Below, piece by piece: positions 37,548-47,000 of a DNA stretch of 64,000 nt. Made by a program: the position numbers and the translations under genes. The stretch covers positions 24,631-88,630 of the forward strand of contig JAEXMK010000212.1 of the NCBI GenBank assembly GCA_023444445.1. Direction: 5' to 3'. The number at the start of each line of letters is the position of its first letter. The first letter of the stretch is position 1. Below the pieces are notes generated by a model. The model was not told the origin of the DNA, searched no databases, and worked only from the letters and a program-made list of their open reading frames with translations. This DNA comes from Pseudomonadota bacterium (GTDB taxonomy: Bacteria > Pseudomonadota > Alphaproteobacteria > Rhizobiales > Rhizobiaceae).

Positions 37548-38744
37548 ATGCGTTTATTGAATGTTTCGATTTTGCTCGCCTCTGCAGCACTGTCGGGTTG
37601 CACGGTTACTGCGGCCTCCGGGCCCGATGCGGCGACGATCGAATCCAACGCTTCCGTAAAATTTGCGTCCAAGGACAAACACAAGGCCGCAGGCGTCGAT
37701 TACGCCCTGATCGATGTCAACAGCGCCATTCTCAATTACGTCGGGGACACCACCAATACCACCCTGCTCGGCAGCTTCGGCGGCGGCAAGGGTGGCGTGC
37801 CGGCATTGCCGATGGGTGTCGGCGACGTTGTGCAGGTGGCCATCTTTGAAAGCCAGGCGGGTGGCCTGTTCATTCCCAATGATGCCGGCAGCCGTCCCGG
37901 CAACTTCATCAGCCTGCCGAACCAGACGGTGGACCGCGAGGGCAATATTAGTGTTCCCTATGCCGGCAAGATTCGCGCCACCGGCCGCAACGTCGAGGAT
38001 GTGCAGAGCGAAATCGAGGAACGGCTCGCCAACCGCGCCATCGAACCGCAGGTCCTCATCACCAAGATTTCCAGCCGTTCCGCACAGGCTTCCGTGCTTG
38101 GCGACGTGAAGGAGCCGACAAAGGTTCAGCTTTCGGAAGCGGGCGATCGCGTTCTCGACGTCATCTCCTATGCCAAGGGCCTGAGCGCGCCGAATATCGA
38201 ATCCTACGTCACATTGATCCGCCGTGGCAAGACCGCCCGCGTCAACTACAACCACCTCGTCAGCACGCCCTCGGAAAATATTTATGTGGTTCCGGGTGAT
38301 ACCATCATGGTGGAGCGCGAGCGCCGCACCTATCTCGCCTTCGGCGCTTCCGGCCTGAACGGACGTTTCGAGTTCGAGGATGCCAATCTCAAGCTTTCGG
38401 ATGCGCTCGGCAAAGCCGGCGGCCTGCTCGATTCCCGTGCAGACCCTGCCCAGGTCTATATCTATCGTACCGTGAGACGCGATCTTCTCGTGAAACTCGG
38501 TATCGATACATCGAAATTCCCCGGACAGGATATTCCGGTCATCTTCCGCGCCAATCTGCGCGATCCGTCGACGTTCTTCGCCACCACGAAGTTCCCGATG
38601 CAGGATCGCGACATCATCTATGTCACCAATTCGCAGGCAACGGAGCTTTACAAGTTCCTGGATCTCATCGGGTCCGTTCCGGCAACGACGGGCAACGTTG
38701 GACAGGACGTGCTTAGGACGCGCAACGCCATCCGTGCCTTCTGA
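37548..38744 (+). CDS. Wza/KpsD-type polysaccharide export outer membrane lipoprotein
   Basis: A 398-residue lipoprotein: the ATG at 37548 leads into a short signal with lipobox LSGC at residues 15-18. The poly_export domain includes GVGDVVQVAIFESQAGG and VDREGNISVPYAGKIRATGRNVEDVQSEIEERL, followed by SLBB-like repeats (VLGDVKEPTKVQLSEAGDRVLDVISYAKGL, and a second near residue 270). Such proteins form the outer-membrane channel for capsule or exopolysaccharide. The periplasmic partner (Wzc/ExoP) is not nearby, so it may serve an unlinked polysaccharide system along with the preceding glycosyltransferase. Confidence 0.92.
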   Translation: MRLLNVSILLASAALSGCTVTAASGPDAATIESNASVKFASKDKHKAAGVDYALIDVNSAILNYVGDTTNTTLLGSFGGGKGGVPALPMGVGDVVQVAIFESQAGGLFIPNDAGSRPGNFISLPNQTVDREGNISVPYAGKIRATGRNVEDVQSEIEERLANRAIEPQVLITKISSRSAQASVLGDVKEPTKVQLSEAGDRVLDVISYAKGLSAPNIESYVTLIRRGKTARVNYNHLVSTPSENIYVVPGDTIMVERERRTYLAFGASGLNGRFEFEDANLKLSDALGKAGGLLDSRADPAQVYIYRTVRRDLLVKLGIDTSKFPGQDIPVIFRANLRDPSTFFATTKFPMQDRDIIYVTNSQATELYKFLDLIGSVPATTGNVGQDVLRTRNAIRAF

Positions 38745-38767
38745 GGCTCGGCATCCCACCGACCCAT

Positions 38768-38798
38768 CAAAGCCGCCCGGAAACGAGGGGGCTTTTTT
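38768..38798 (+). terminator. Terminator after the export lipoprotein gene
   Basis: AAGCC(G)CC pairs with GG(G)GGCTT around a CGGAAACGA loop, then TTTTTTATTAG. This is the usual stem plus U tract, starting about 24 bp after the stop codon. Confidence 0.7.
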
Positions 38799-39039
38799 AT
38801 TAGTGGTCTCCGCGGCAAAAGTGGCGATAACCCGGTACGGGGCTTCAGACGCGACAGCCTTTCAGGAAAATGCTTCAGCCCCTGCGTGGCAAGGCAATGC
38901 GGGTGCTGGCGTTGTCGCCGCCATTACAAAAGTTTAAGGTGATTTTGCAGCGCATTGGGTGTCTTGTGGGGGAAAGCTGCTCCCAAGGCTTGCCGCACAT
39001 GTTCGGGAAACATGTACTCTCATTACGCGGAATCGTCCG

Positions 39040-40317
39040 ATGAAACGTTTCTGGACCGCTATTAGCGTTCTTGCCATTGCAGCCGCCGGTACCTGGTATT
39101 ACAGGGATCACCTGCCGCTTGATCAGATCCCCTATCTCAAACAATTTGCCAGCACGTCTCCCCAGCCTGGCACCGAAACTGCAACGCAGTCCTCCCAGAA
39201 CGGCCAGCCTGCCCGGCAGCCCGGACAAAGACAGGGCGGTGGACGGCGCAATGGCGGTCCTCCCACGGTGAGCACGATCGCCGTCTCCAAGGCAACGCTG
39301 CCGATGGATGCAAAGGCGACGGGATGGGCGGTTGCAGCGGATATCACCAACATCGCACCGCTTCAGGCAGGCCTTGTCACGGAAATCAGCGCGAAGGACG
39401 GTCAGCATATCAAGGCGGGGGATCTGATCCTCAAGCTGGACGACCGCATCGCCCGCGCCGCCGTAGACAAGGATAAAGCCAACATCGCCGCCGACCAGGC
39501 AACGCTCGAGCAGACGGAAGTCGCCTTCCAGCGCGCCGCCAATCTGGTCAAGCAAAGCGCGGAATCACAACAGGTGCTGGATCAGGCCCGGGCAGCGCGC
39601 GACAGCGCCAGCGCCAAGGTCGACGCCGACAAGGCAACGCTCGCCTCCGATCAGGTGGCGCTGGAACACATGGAAATCCGTGCACCGTTTGACGGACGGC
39701 TCGGCGACATCACGGTCAGCCCCGGTGCTTATCTCAGCGCAGGCGTCAATATTGTGACGATCACCAAATATGATCCGATCTCTGTTAGTTTCCGGCTTTC
39801 CCAGCGCTATCTGCCGCAACTGCGTGAAGGTGTGGCAAAGGACACCGCCGTTGATGTCGATCCGGCGGCGACCGGAGGCGAGGCGATGTCTGGCCTCCTG
39901 CGTTTTTACGACAATACGGTGGACCAGACCTCGGGCACCGTCTTGGCAAAAGCGGAATTCAAGAACGACCGTGGTCTTTTGTGGCCCGGCCAATCGGTCA
40001 ACGTGACGGCCCATTTCGTCTCGGATGATGAGATGATCGTGGTGCCTACGGTCGCCGTGCGACCAGGACCGAAGGGCAACTTCGTCTATACCGTCGATAA
40101 CGACCGCCATGCACATATGACGCCGGTGGAAGTCGCCCGCTCGAATGGCGATCTCACCGCCATTGCAAGCGGCCTCAATGGCGGCGAACACGTCATCGTC
40201 GAGGGTCAGTCCGGACTTGCCGACGGCCAGTTCGTGGTCGAGCAATTTTCCGACAAGGGCAGTGCGGCTGCCGCTCTGGCCGCCAATATTCCGCAGGAAC
40301 AGGTTGGCAGCCAATGA
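39040..40317 (+). CDS. RND efflux periplasmic adaptor (MFP) protein
   Basis: A 425-residue membrane-fusion protein. I chose the ATG at 39040, which gives an N-terminal signal/anchor (FWTAISVLAIAAAGTWYY). A low-complexity Gln/Gly/Arg/Pro-rich linker (about 50-85) comes before the lipoyl half-motif LVTEISAKDGQHIKAGDLILKLD, an alpha-helical hairpin rich in Ala/Lys/Asp, and the second lipoyl half IRAPFDGRLGDITVSPGAYL. The beta-barrel domain follows. It bridges the RND pump to an outer-membrane channel, which is not encoded here. The pump gene overlaps it by four bases. Confidence 0.93.
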   Translation: MKRFWTAISVLAIAAAGTWYYRDHLPLDQIPYLKQFASTSPQPGTETATQSSQNGQPARQPGQRQGGGRRNGGPPTVSTIAVSKATLPMDAKATGWAVAADITNIAPLQAGLVTEISAKDGQHIKAGDLILKLDDRIARAAVDKDKANIAADQATLEQTEVAFQRAANLVKQSAESQQVLDQARAARDSASAKVDADKATLASDQVALEHMEIRAPFDGRLGDITVSPGAYLSAGVNIVTITKYDPISVSFRLSQRYLPQLREGVAKDTAVDVDPAATGGEAMSGLLRFYDNTVDQTSGTVLAKAEFKNDRGLLWPGQSVNVTAHFVSDDEMIVVPTVAVRPGPKGNFVYTVDNDRHAHMTPVEVARSNGDLTAIASGLNGGEHVIVEGQSGLADGQFVVEQFSDKGSAAAALAANIPQEQVGSQ

Positions 40318-43300
40318 TCCCAAAGTTCTGCATCAACCGGCCCGTCGCCACCACCCTTCTTGCCATCGGTCTTGTGCTGGCCGGGCTTGCCGGTTTTCGC
40401 CTGCTCCCCGTCGCCGCCCTGCCGAAGGTGGATTTTCCGACGATCAACGTCTCCTCGTCGCTATCAGGCGCCTCGCCGCAAACCATGGCGACATCGGTTA
40501 CGACGCCGCTGGTCAAGCAGTTCGAGACCATTCCCGGCGTCAGCGAAATCAGCGCCACCAACACGCTCGGCAACAGCTCGATCGTGCTGCAGTTCGATCT
40601 TAACCGCGATATCGACGCCGCGGCGGCCGATGTACAGGCCGCCATTTCGCGCGCGCAGCGGCAATTGCCGAGCAACATGACGACGACGCCGAGCTATCGC
40701 AAGACCAATCCGGCCGATGCGCCGGTGCTGCTGCTTGCCGTCAACAGCAAGGAAATGCCGACAAGCAAGGTCGATGAGATCGCCGAGAACATCATCTCGC
40801 CGCTTCTCTCCACCATTTCAGGCGTCGCGCAGGTGAGCATCTATGGTGCGCAAACCTATGCCGTGCGTATTGGCCTCGATCCGACGCAGCTTCAGGCAAG
40901 AGGACTTGGCGTCGATACCGTCACAACAGCCATCGCCCAGGCGAATAATCAGGTGCCCGTTGGTGCCTTGCAGACCGACAACCAGCGCCTGACGATCGAG
41001 GCCGATACCCAGCGCACCAATGCGGCCGCCTTCCGCTCGCTGGTCGTTTCGACGAATAATGGCGCGCCGATCCATCTCGGCGATATCGCCAATGTCACCG
41101 ACAGCATCGACAATACCAATGCCGGCAGCTGGTTCGACGGTGAACAGGCCATCGTTCTCGCCGTGCAGCGCCAGCCGGACGCCAATACCGTCGACGTCGT
41201 GGACGCCATCAAGGCGAAGCTGCCAGCGCTTCACCAGCAATTGCCGCCCTCCGTCAATATCAACGTCATGAATGACGCGTCGACCGCAATCAAGGATGCG
41301 ATCTCGGACGTCCAGTTCACCCTGTTTCTTACCATCGGGCTGGTGGTTGCGGTCATCTATCTTTTCACCGGGCACCTGACGGCGACCATCATTCCGGGTC
41401 TCGCCGTGCCTTTGTCGCTCATCACCGCTTTCGGCATGATGTATGTTCTGGGCTACAGCATCGACAACATCTCGCTGCTCGGGCTGACGCTGTCGGTGGG
41501 CCTGGTGGTGGATGACGCCATCGTCATGCTCGAAAACATTCTTCGCCTGCATGAAAAAGGCCTGCCCATGCGCGAGGCGGCCCTGCAGGGCGCGGCGGAA
41601 GTCAGCGGCACCATCCTGTCCATGTCCATCTCACTGGTGGCCGTCTTCATTCCCATTCTGTTGATGGGTGGTGTTATCGGCAGGCTCTTCAACGAATTCG
41701 GCATGGTCGTCACGCTGGCAATCATGGCCTCGGCGCTCGTTTCACTGACGGTTACGCCCATGCTCGCTTCGCGCCTGTCGGGCCATTCCTCCCGCCCGCC
41801 GGCCATCATCCGCTGGTTCGATGCTGGCTTCGAGCGCACGCTTCGCCTTTACGGCAATGCCGTCGGCTGGTGTCTTTCCCATCGTCGCATTGTGCTTGCC
41901 TCGTTTCTCGCCTCGGTTGCCGCCTCGGTCTACCTGTTCGAAACCCTGCCATCGAGCTTCTTCCCACAGGAAGATATCGGCCGTCTTTCGGTCTCGACAC
42001 AGGCGCGTGAGGATATTTCCTACACGGCGATGCGCGATCTCCAGGCACAGGTTGCCGACCAGATCCGCAAGAACCCCGCCGTCGTGCATGTCACCTCCAC
42101 CGTCGGCGGCAATTCACGCAATCCGCTGAACAACGGTTCGATGTTCGTGGAACTCAAACCCAAGGAAGAACGCGCGCCGCTCAGCCAGGTGCTGACGGAA
42201 CTGGGTCAGGCCACCTCGAAAGTGGCGGGTATCCGCACCTATATCAACCCGCAGCAGAGCCTGCGTTTCGGCGGACGCAGTTCCGCCAGCCAATACCAAC
42301 TTGTCGTTCAGGGCTTGAATGCCGATACGACCACTGAATGGTCGAACAAGCTGATGGACGCGATGCGTCGCGACCACGCATTCACCTCCGTCACCTCCGA
42401 CGCCCAGAATGGCGCGATCGCCGCCACGATATCCGTTGACCCGGAAAAGGCGGCTGCCTTCGGCATCACCAATGACCAGCTGCGCAAGACACTGGAAATG
42501 TCCTTCGGTGGCTATACCGCAGCACAGATCCAGTCGACCGGCGATAGCTACGACGTCATTGTCGAATTCGACAGTTCCAAATCCTGGAATGATGATTTCC
42601 TCAGTGATATCAATATTCTGTCCGCGAAATCAGGGGTTCTGGTTCCGCTTTCCAACTTCGCCTCTCTGACCCGCACGCAGGCGCCGGTTACCATCAACCA
42701 GACGGGCCAGCTCGTCTCCACCACCATCTCGTTCAACCTGCCGGACGGGGTGGCGCTTTCCGATGCCACAAGCCGGATTGATCAGCTGAAGACCACGATC
42801 GGCCTGCCGCAGGATGTGTTCACCAGCTACGGCGGCACGGCGGCGATCTTCCAGCAGAGCCAGGGCAATACCGGCATCCTCATTCTGGCGGCGGTGCTGA
42901 CCATCTATGTGGTGCTGGGCGTGCTCTATGAAAGCTTCATCCACCCGCTGACTATCCTGTCCGGCCTGCCGGCTGCCGCCTTTGGCGCTCTTGTGGCGCT
43001 GAAAGTGATGGGAATGGATTTCTCGATCATCGCGCTCATCGGCCTGCTGATGCTGATCGGTATCGTGAAGAAAAACGCAATCATGATGATCGACGTGGCG
43101 GTGGAGTTGATGCGCGAAAAGGCGGAACCACCCGCAATCGCCATTCACGAAGCCTGCGTGCGCCGGTTCCGGCCGATCATGATGACGACCTTCTGCGCCT
43201 TGCTGGGCGCACTGCCCATCGCACTCGGCTCCGGCGCGAGTTCGGAACTGCGCCAGCCGCTCGGCATCGCCGTAGTCGGTGGTCTCATCGTATCGCAACT

Positions 43301-43454
43301 GCTGACGCTGTTCATCACCCCTGTGATCTTCGTGGAGATGGACCGCTTCGGCCAGTTCCTCACCGGACTATTTTCCCGCCGGAAAAAAGTCGAGCTCCAT
43401 GGCGAACAGCAAAAACCGCAAGGCAAGTCCGAACCGGACTCCGTAGCGGCCTAA
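40314..43454 (+). CDS. RND multidrug efflux pump (AcrB/MdtB family)
   Basis: A 1046-residue, 12-helix transporter of the HAE family. The N-terminus FCINRPVATTLLAIGLVLAG and the proton-relay helix GLVVDDAIVMLENILR with the Asp-Asp pair are characteristic. Two large periplasmic loops lie at roughly 35-335 and 560-860. The sequence resembles MdtB/MdtC pumps. It expels drugs, bile-type or plant phenolic compounds with the adaptor and a TolC-type channel encoded elsewhere. Its stop codon overlaps that of the convergent IalB-family gene, so there is no room for an intergenic terminator; a 9-bp hairpin (43463-43486) lies inside that neighbour. Confidence 0.96.
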   Translation: MIPKFCINRPVATTLLAIGLVLAGLAGFRLLPVAALPKVDFPTINVSSSLSGASPQTMATSVTTPLVKQFETIPGVSEISATNTLGNSSIVLQFDLNRDIDAAAADVQAAISRAQRQLPSNMTTTPSYRKTNPADAPVLLLAVNSKEMPTSKVDEIAENIISPLLSTISGVAQVSIYGAQTYAVRIGLDPTQLQARGLGVDTVTTAIAQANNQVPVGALQTDNQRLTIEADTQRTNAAAFRSLVVSTNNGAPIHLGDIANVTDSIDNTNAGSWFDGEQAIVLAVQRQPDANTVDVVDAIKAKLPALHQQLPPSVNINVMNDASTAIKDAISDVQFTLFLTIGLVVAVIYLFTGHLTATIIPGLAVPLSLITAFGMMYVLGYSIDNISLLGLTLSVGLVVDDAIVMLENILRLHEKGLPMREAALQGAAEVSGTILSMSISLVAVFIPILLMGGVIGRLFNEFGMVVTLAIMASALVSLTVTPMLASRLSGHSSRPPAIIRWFDAGFERTLRLYGNAVGWCLSHRRIVLASFLASVAASVYLFETLPSSFFPQEDIGRLSVSTQAREDISYTAMRDLQAQVADQIRKNPAVVHVTSTVGGNSRNPLNNGSMFVELKPKEERAPLSQVLTELGQATSKVAGIRTYINPQQSLRFGGRSSASQYQLVVQGLNADTTTEWSNKLMDAMRRDHAFTSVTSDAQNGAIAATISVDPEKAAAFGITNDQLRKTLEMSFGGYTAAQIQSTGDSYDVIVEFDSSKSWNDDFLSDINILSAKSGVLVPLSNFASLTRTQAPVTINQTGQLVSTTISFNLPDGVALSDATSRIDQLKTTIGLPQDVFTSYGGTAAIFQQSQGNTGILILAAVLTIYVVLGVLYESFIHPLTILSGLPAAAFGALVALKVMGMDFSIIALIGLLMLIGIVKKNAIMMIDVAVELMREKAEPPAIAIHEACVRRFRPIMMTTFCALLGALPIALGSGASSELRQPLGIAVVGGLIVSQLLTLFITPVIFVEMDRFGQFLTGLFSRRKKVELHGEQQKPQGKSEPDSVAA

Positions 43455-44032
43455 CGTACCTCCCCGAGGCGTTTCAACGCCTCGGGAAACCCCTTACCCT
43501 GCAGCTGGAACGACACTATGCGACCCTGCAGATCAGGTGCCTCGATGGTCAGTGTCTGTTCCGCCTTCAGTGCCGAGACCAGCTCTATGAAGGGCGTGAA
43601 GGACACGATGCAGCCCACCGGCAGACAGGTGCTGACCTGCACTTCCTGCAAGCGCATGTTTCCCGATTTCACCGAAAAAAGCTTGGTAACGGCCAGGCCG
43701 AAAGGCATGACGATAGTGCCTGAGAGTTTGTCAGTCGTTGCGGCACCATCCAGCCGGAACTCGACGGAAACGACAAGCTTGCGGGTTTTTTCCTCCAGCT
43801 GAACCTGGGCGATGGCGCAAGCCGGCTTCGCGTCTTCTCCTGTAGAAGGGTCAGCATCGGTGCCGTCTTTTTTTGCGACGGCCGCACAGGCGAGCTGCCA
43901 GCTTCCGTGAATCTCATGGAGGGATGGTGCGGTTTTCCCCGTCGCCTGCGCAAACGCCTCACCCTCCGTGGCACCAGTGCAAAGGAAAAGCGCGAGAGCC
44001 GCTTTCACGATGCAGCTTTGACCATATCTCAT
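43451..44032 (-). CDS. Invasion-associated locus B (IalB) family protein
   Basis: A 193-residue exported protein with a signal peptide ending near EAFA-QA. The core is that of the IalB family: GSWQLACAAV, a central CAIAQVQLEEK block and the conserved STCLPVGCIVSFTPFIELVSAL loop with two Cys likely forming a disulfide. An insert around residues 55-70 is Asp/Lys rich. The start overlaps the autotransporter stop by one base (TGATG), so they are translationally coupled. Family members occur in many alphaproteobacteria in the envelope; their biochemical role is unclear. Confidence 0.88.
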   Translation of the reverse strand: MRYGQSCIVKAALALFLCTGATEGEAFAQATGKTAPSLHEIHGSWQLACAAVAKKDGTDADPSTGEDAKPACAIAQVQLEEKTRKLVVSVEFRLDGAATTDKLSGTIVMPFGLAVTKLFSVKSGNMRLQEVQVSTCLPVGCIVSFTPFIELVSALKAEQTLTIEAPDLQGRIVSFQLQGKGFPEALKRLGEVR

Positions 44033-47000
44033 CAGAAACGCACTCCAAGTTGGGCGGCAGCGGATTGATCCAGCACACCTGCTCCGAAAACCGCACCATA
44101 ACGGAATGTCAAAGTGGCCGATGGCGTAAGATCGTAGCTCAGCCCCAAGTTCAATAACGCCGCATCGCGCGAGTTGGAGGTGCTCGTCACCGAATACGCA
44201 CCGCCGCCCTCATAGTACAGGCTGCTTCCCACGGCGGTATCGCCGTAATTGTGGCGCCACGCCAGATCGAACATCGCACGGCCGAGCATGCCTTCCAGCG
44301 CGATATCCCGGCTGATCCGCGCACCGAGCGTCGTGTAAAACTGGTCGTAACGGGTAGAGCCGGCGGAAACAGCGGCGATGCCACCCTTTTCCTGGAAGGG
44401 ATCAGTGCGTGTATTCACATAAGCAATGTTGGCATAAGGCTCGATATGGGTGAGATCGAAGTCGAAACGCCAGGCGGCTTCGGCAAAGGCCTGCGAGGTG
44501 GAACCGCCGTAACGTGCGGAAAGGCTTTCCTCCAGCGTCGAAAAAGAAATCGACCGGCGGGTTTCCGTATCCTGAAAAGCATGGATTGCGCCCAGCCGCA
44601 GAGAAGCGGGGCCGATAATCGTGCCAGCATAAGCGGCCAGATAATAGCTGTCCACATCTGCCGATGCGGCGAGCGCGGTCTGCTTGATGCCGTCATGGCC
44701 GTAGCCGGCAGCAACCCCAGCGCGCCAGCTGTCACCAACTTCTCCATCAACGCCGAACAGGATGCCGCCACCGGTCATGTCGAAAGATGAACCGTTGCCG
44801 TCGCCATCGATACGCCCGCGAGAACCGAAACCATTGGACCAGAAGCTAAGCGCGCCCTCGTCAACTGCAAAGGGACTCTCACCGCCTTCGGCATAAGCGA
44901 CCGGCAGGATTGGGCGCGCGTCGACACCCTCGAAAGCGCTGCGCAACCGGTTGAGAATGACATCCCGACTTTGCCCGCTGCGATTGATCAATGCCATGGC
45001 GAGCGAGGGGTGGATTTCTCCGGCAAGCTGCGAGAAAGCCAATTGTGTTTCGCCCTGCTGCAAAAACACCGCCGCATCGTATAGGGGCGAGGTTTCTCCG
45101 AGTGCCTCGACGGCATTGGCCGCCGCCCGCGCATTGACGGTCGATGTCGCAGTGGCCAGTAACCCGACAGTGGACGATGTCCTAAGGAAAGAAAGATAGG
45201 TGGCAGCGTCATCGGCACTCTGTGAGACCTTTGCGCTCAGATAGGCGAAATTTTCTTCAACATCCGAAAATGTGCCGGTAACTCCGCCCGTCGCGGTCAG
45301 GATCGTGTATCGCGTGCCAAGGCTATAGGCCGAATGGCTGGCAAGCGGCGTGACGACAAGGCTGACCTCGTTTGCGATGGTAACGGTACCGGTGACCACA
45401 AGCCTGTCTGAACTGCCATCCGCATCGATCTCCACCGCATAGGTCGAGCCGCTCGCAAATGTCGCATTGCCCGTGGACGTCAACGTGCCGATGGAATTGC
45501 CGGGCGCAAGCGTGCCACCCGAATTGACGGTCAGGCCACCAATGGTACCGGTGCCACCGAGCGTCGCACCGCTGCCGACCGAGACGCTGCTTGCAAGCGA
45601 ACCGTTGACGCTGAGCTTTCCAGAGGATACCGCCGTCGCGCCGGTATAGGTGCTGTTTCCGGTCAGGACCAGATTACCGTAACCAGTCTTTTCGAAGCTG
45701 CCAGTACCGCTGATGGCATTGGAAAGCACACCCCCGCCGTCAACGACAAGGTCAGCATTATTATCGATGCCGCCGGAGCCGAAACTTTTCGACGTGCCTT
45801 TCAGCGTGCCGGCCGAAATGGTGGTTCCGCCGGAGTAACTGTTATTCCCCGAAAGCGTGGTGACGCCAGCCTCTGCAATCACCCTGCCCGCACCTGAAAT
45901 ATCGGCGGACAGCGTGTAGCCGGTCTCGGAATGATTAAAAACAATACTGCCGTTCCCGGCGCCGAACGTTATCGCACGCGCCTCGACCGCACCGGCCGAC
46001 CGCGCCGTTTGGCCGGCACCTGCACCAATGCTCAACACTCCCGTTGAACCTGCTGCCGTGGCGATGAGTATGGTTGGGGCCGCGAGCGAGGCGCCACCCG
46101 TTATTTCCGCGGAACCGTTTCCGGCACTGCCGATAACCATAAGGCCATCGACGGAGACATTTGACCCGACACCGCTGACCAGAACGGCGCCGCTCGATCC
46201 CGACACATTGCCGATATAAAGACTATAGGCATCAAGCGATCCGCCATTTACAACATTCAAACTTCCGGAACCTTGAAAACCGACATTGACAGAGCCGGAA
46301 TTTGCCGCGCCATTGTCGACATAAGCTGTGACGTTCGAACCGGCCCCGGTGATCGTCATCGTTCCGGAAGCCCCGGCGATATCCCCAAGCGTGACGCCAG
46401 TTGCCCTGATACCGCCGCCGTTGCTGACCGTTACATCTCCAGTGGCTCCGCCTGCGTATCCGACAAAAAACGTGCCGGTCATCACCCAGCTCGACCCGGC
46501 GCCTGTTACCGTCACGGCAGAAGTGGACCCGTTATATGTGGCAACATAGCCGTTTCGACTTTTGACGACGCCACCAGCCTCTATGGTCATGAAACCGTTG
46601 CCGTAAAGGCCGACATTGAGATCGGAGCGGCTTTTTAATGTGCTGCCGGCCCCCGAAACCCTGACCGAGCCATCGCCGCCGGTTCCTGCTCCGATGATGA
46701 TATTCGCTGCATCGACAAGGCCACCGCCAGTCACCGCCAGCGAGCCCGTCCCACTCACCCCGACCTCGAGACTGTTGCGGCCGACGGTCCACACCGACCC
46801 CTGTCCGTCCACGATCGCGGAGCCGCTTGAGCCTGCAACGACACCAAGGTGCGCAGCGGTGCTATCTACGGAACCGCCTGCCGTCACGTTGAGCGTCCCG
46901 TTACCAGCCGCGCCGCTCGGATCCGAGATGTCACCGCCGACCTGCAAATCGCCGGTCGTCCACGCCGATCCGTCACCCGTCACCGTCGCCTCACTTGCCG

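Noticed and set aside
43463..43486. Nine-base-pair hairpin as an RND operon terminator
   Set aside because: It lies within the IalB coding sequence and has no T tract on either strand, so I did not list it as a terminator.
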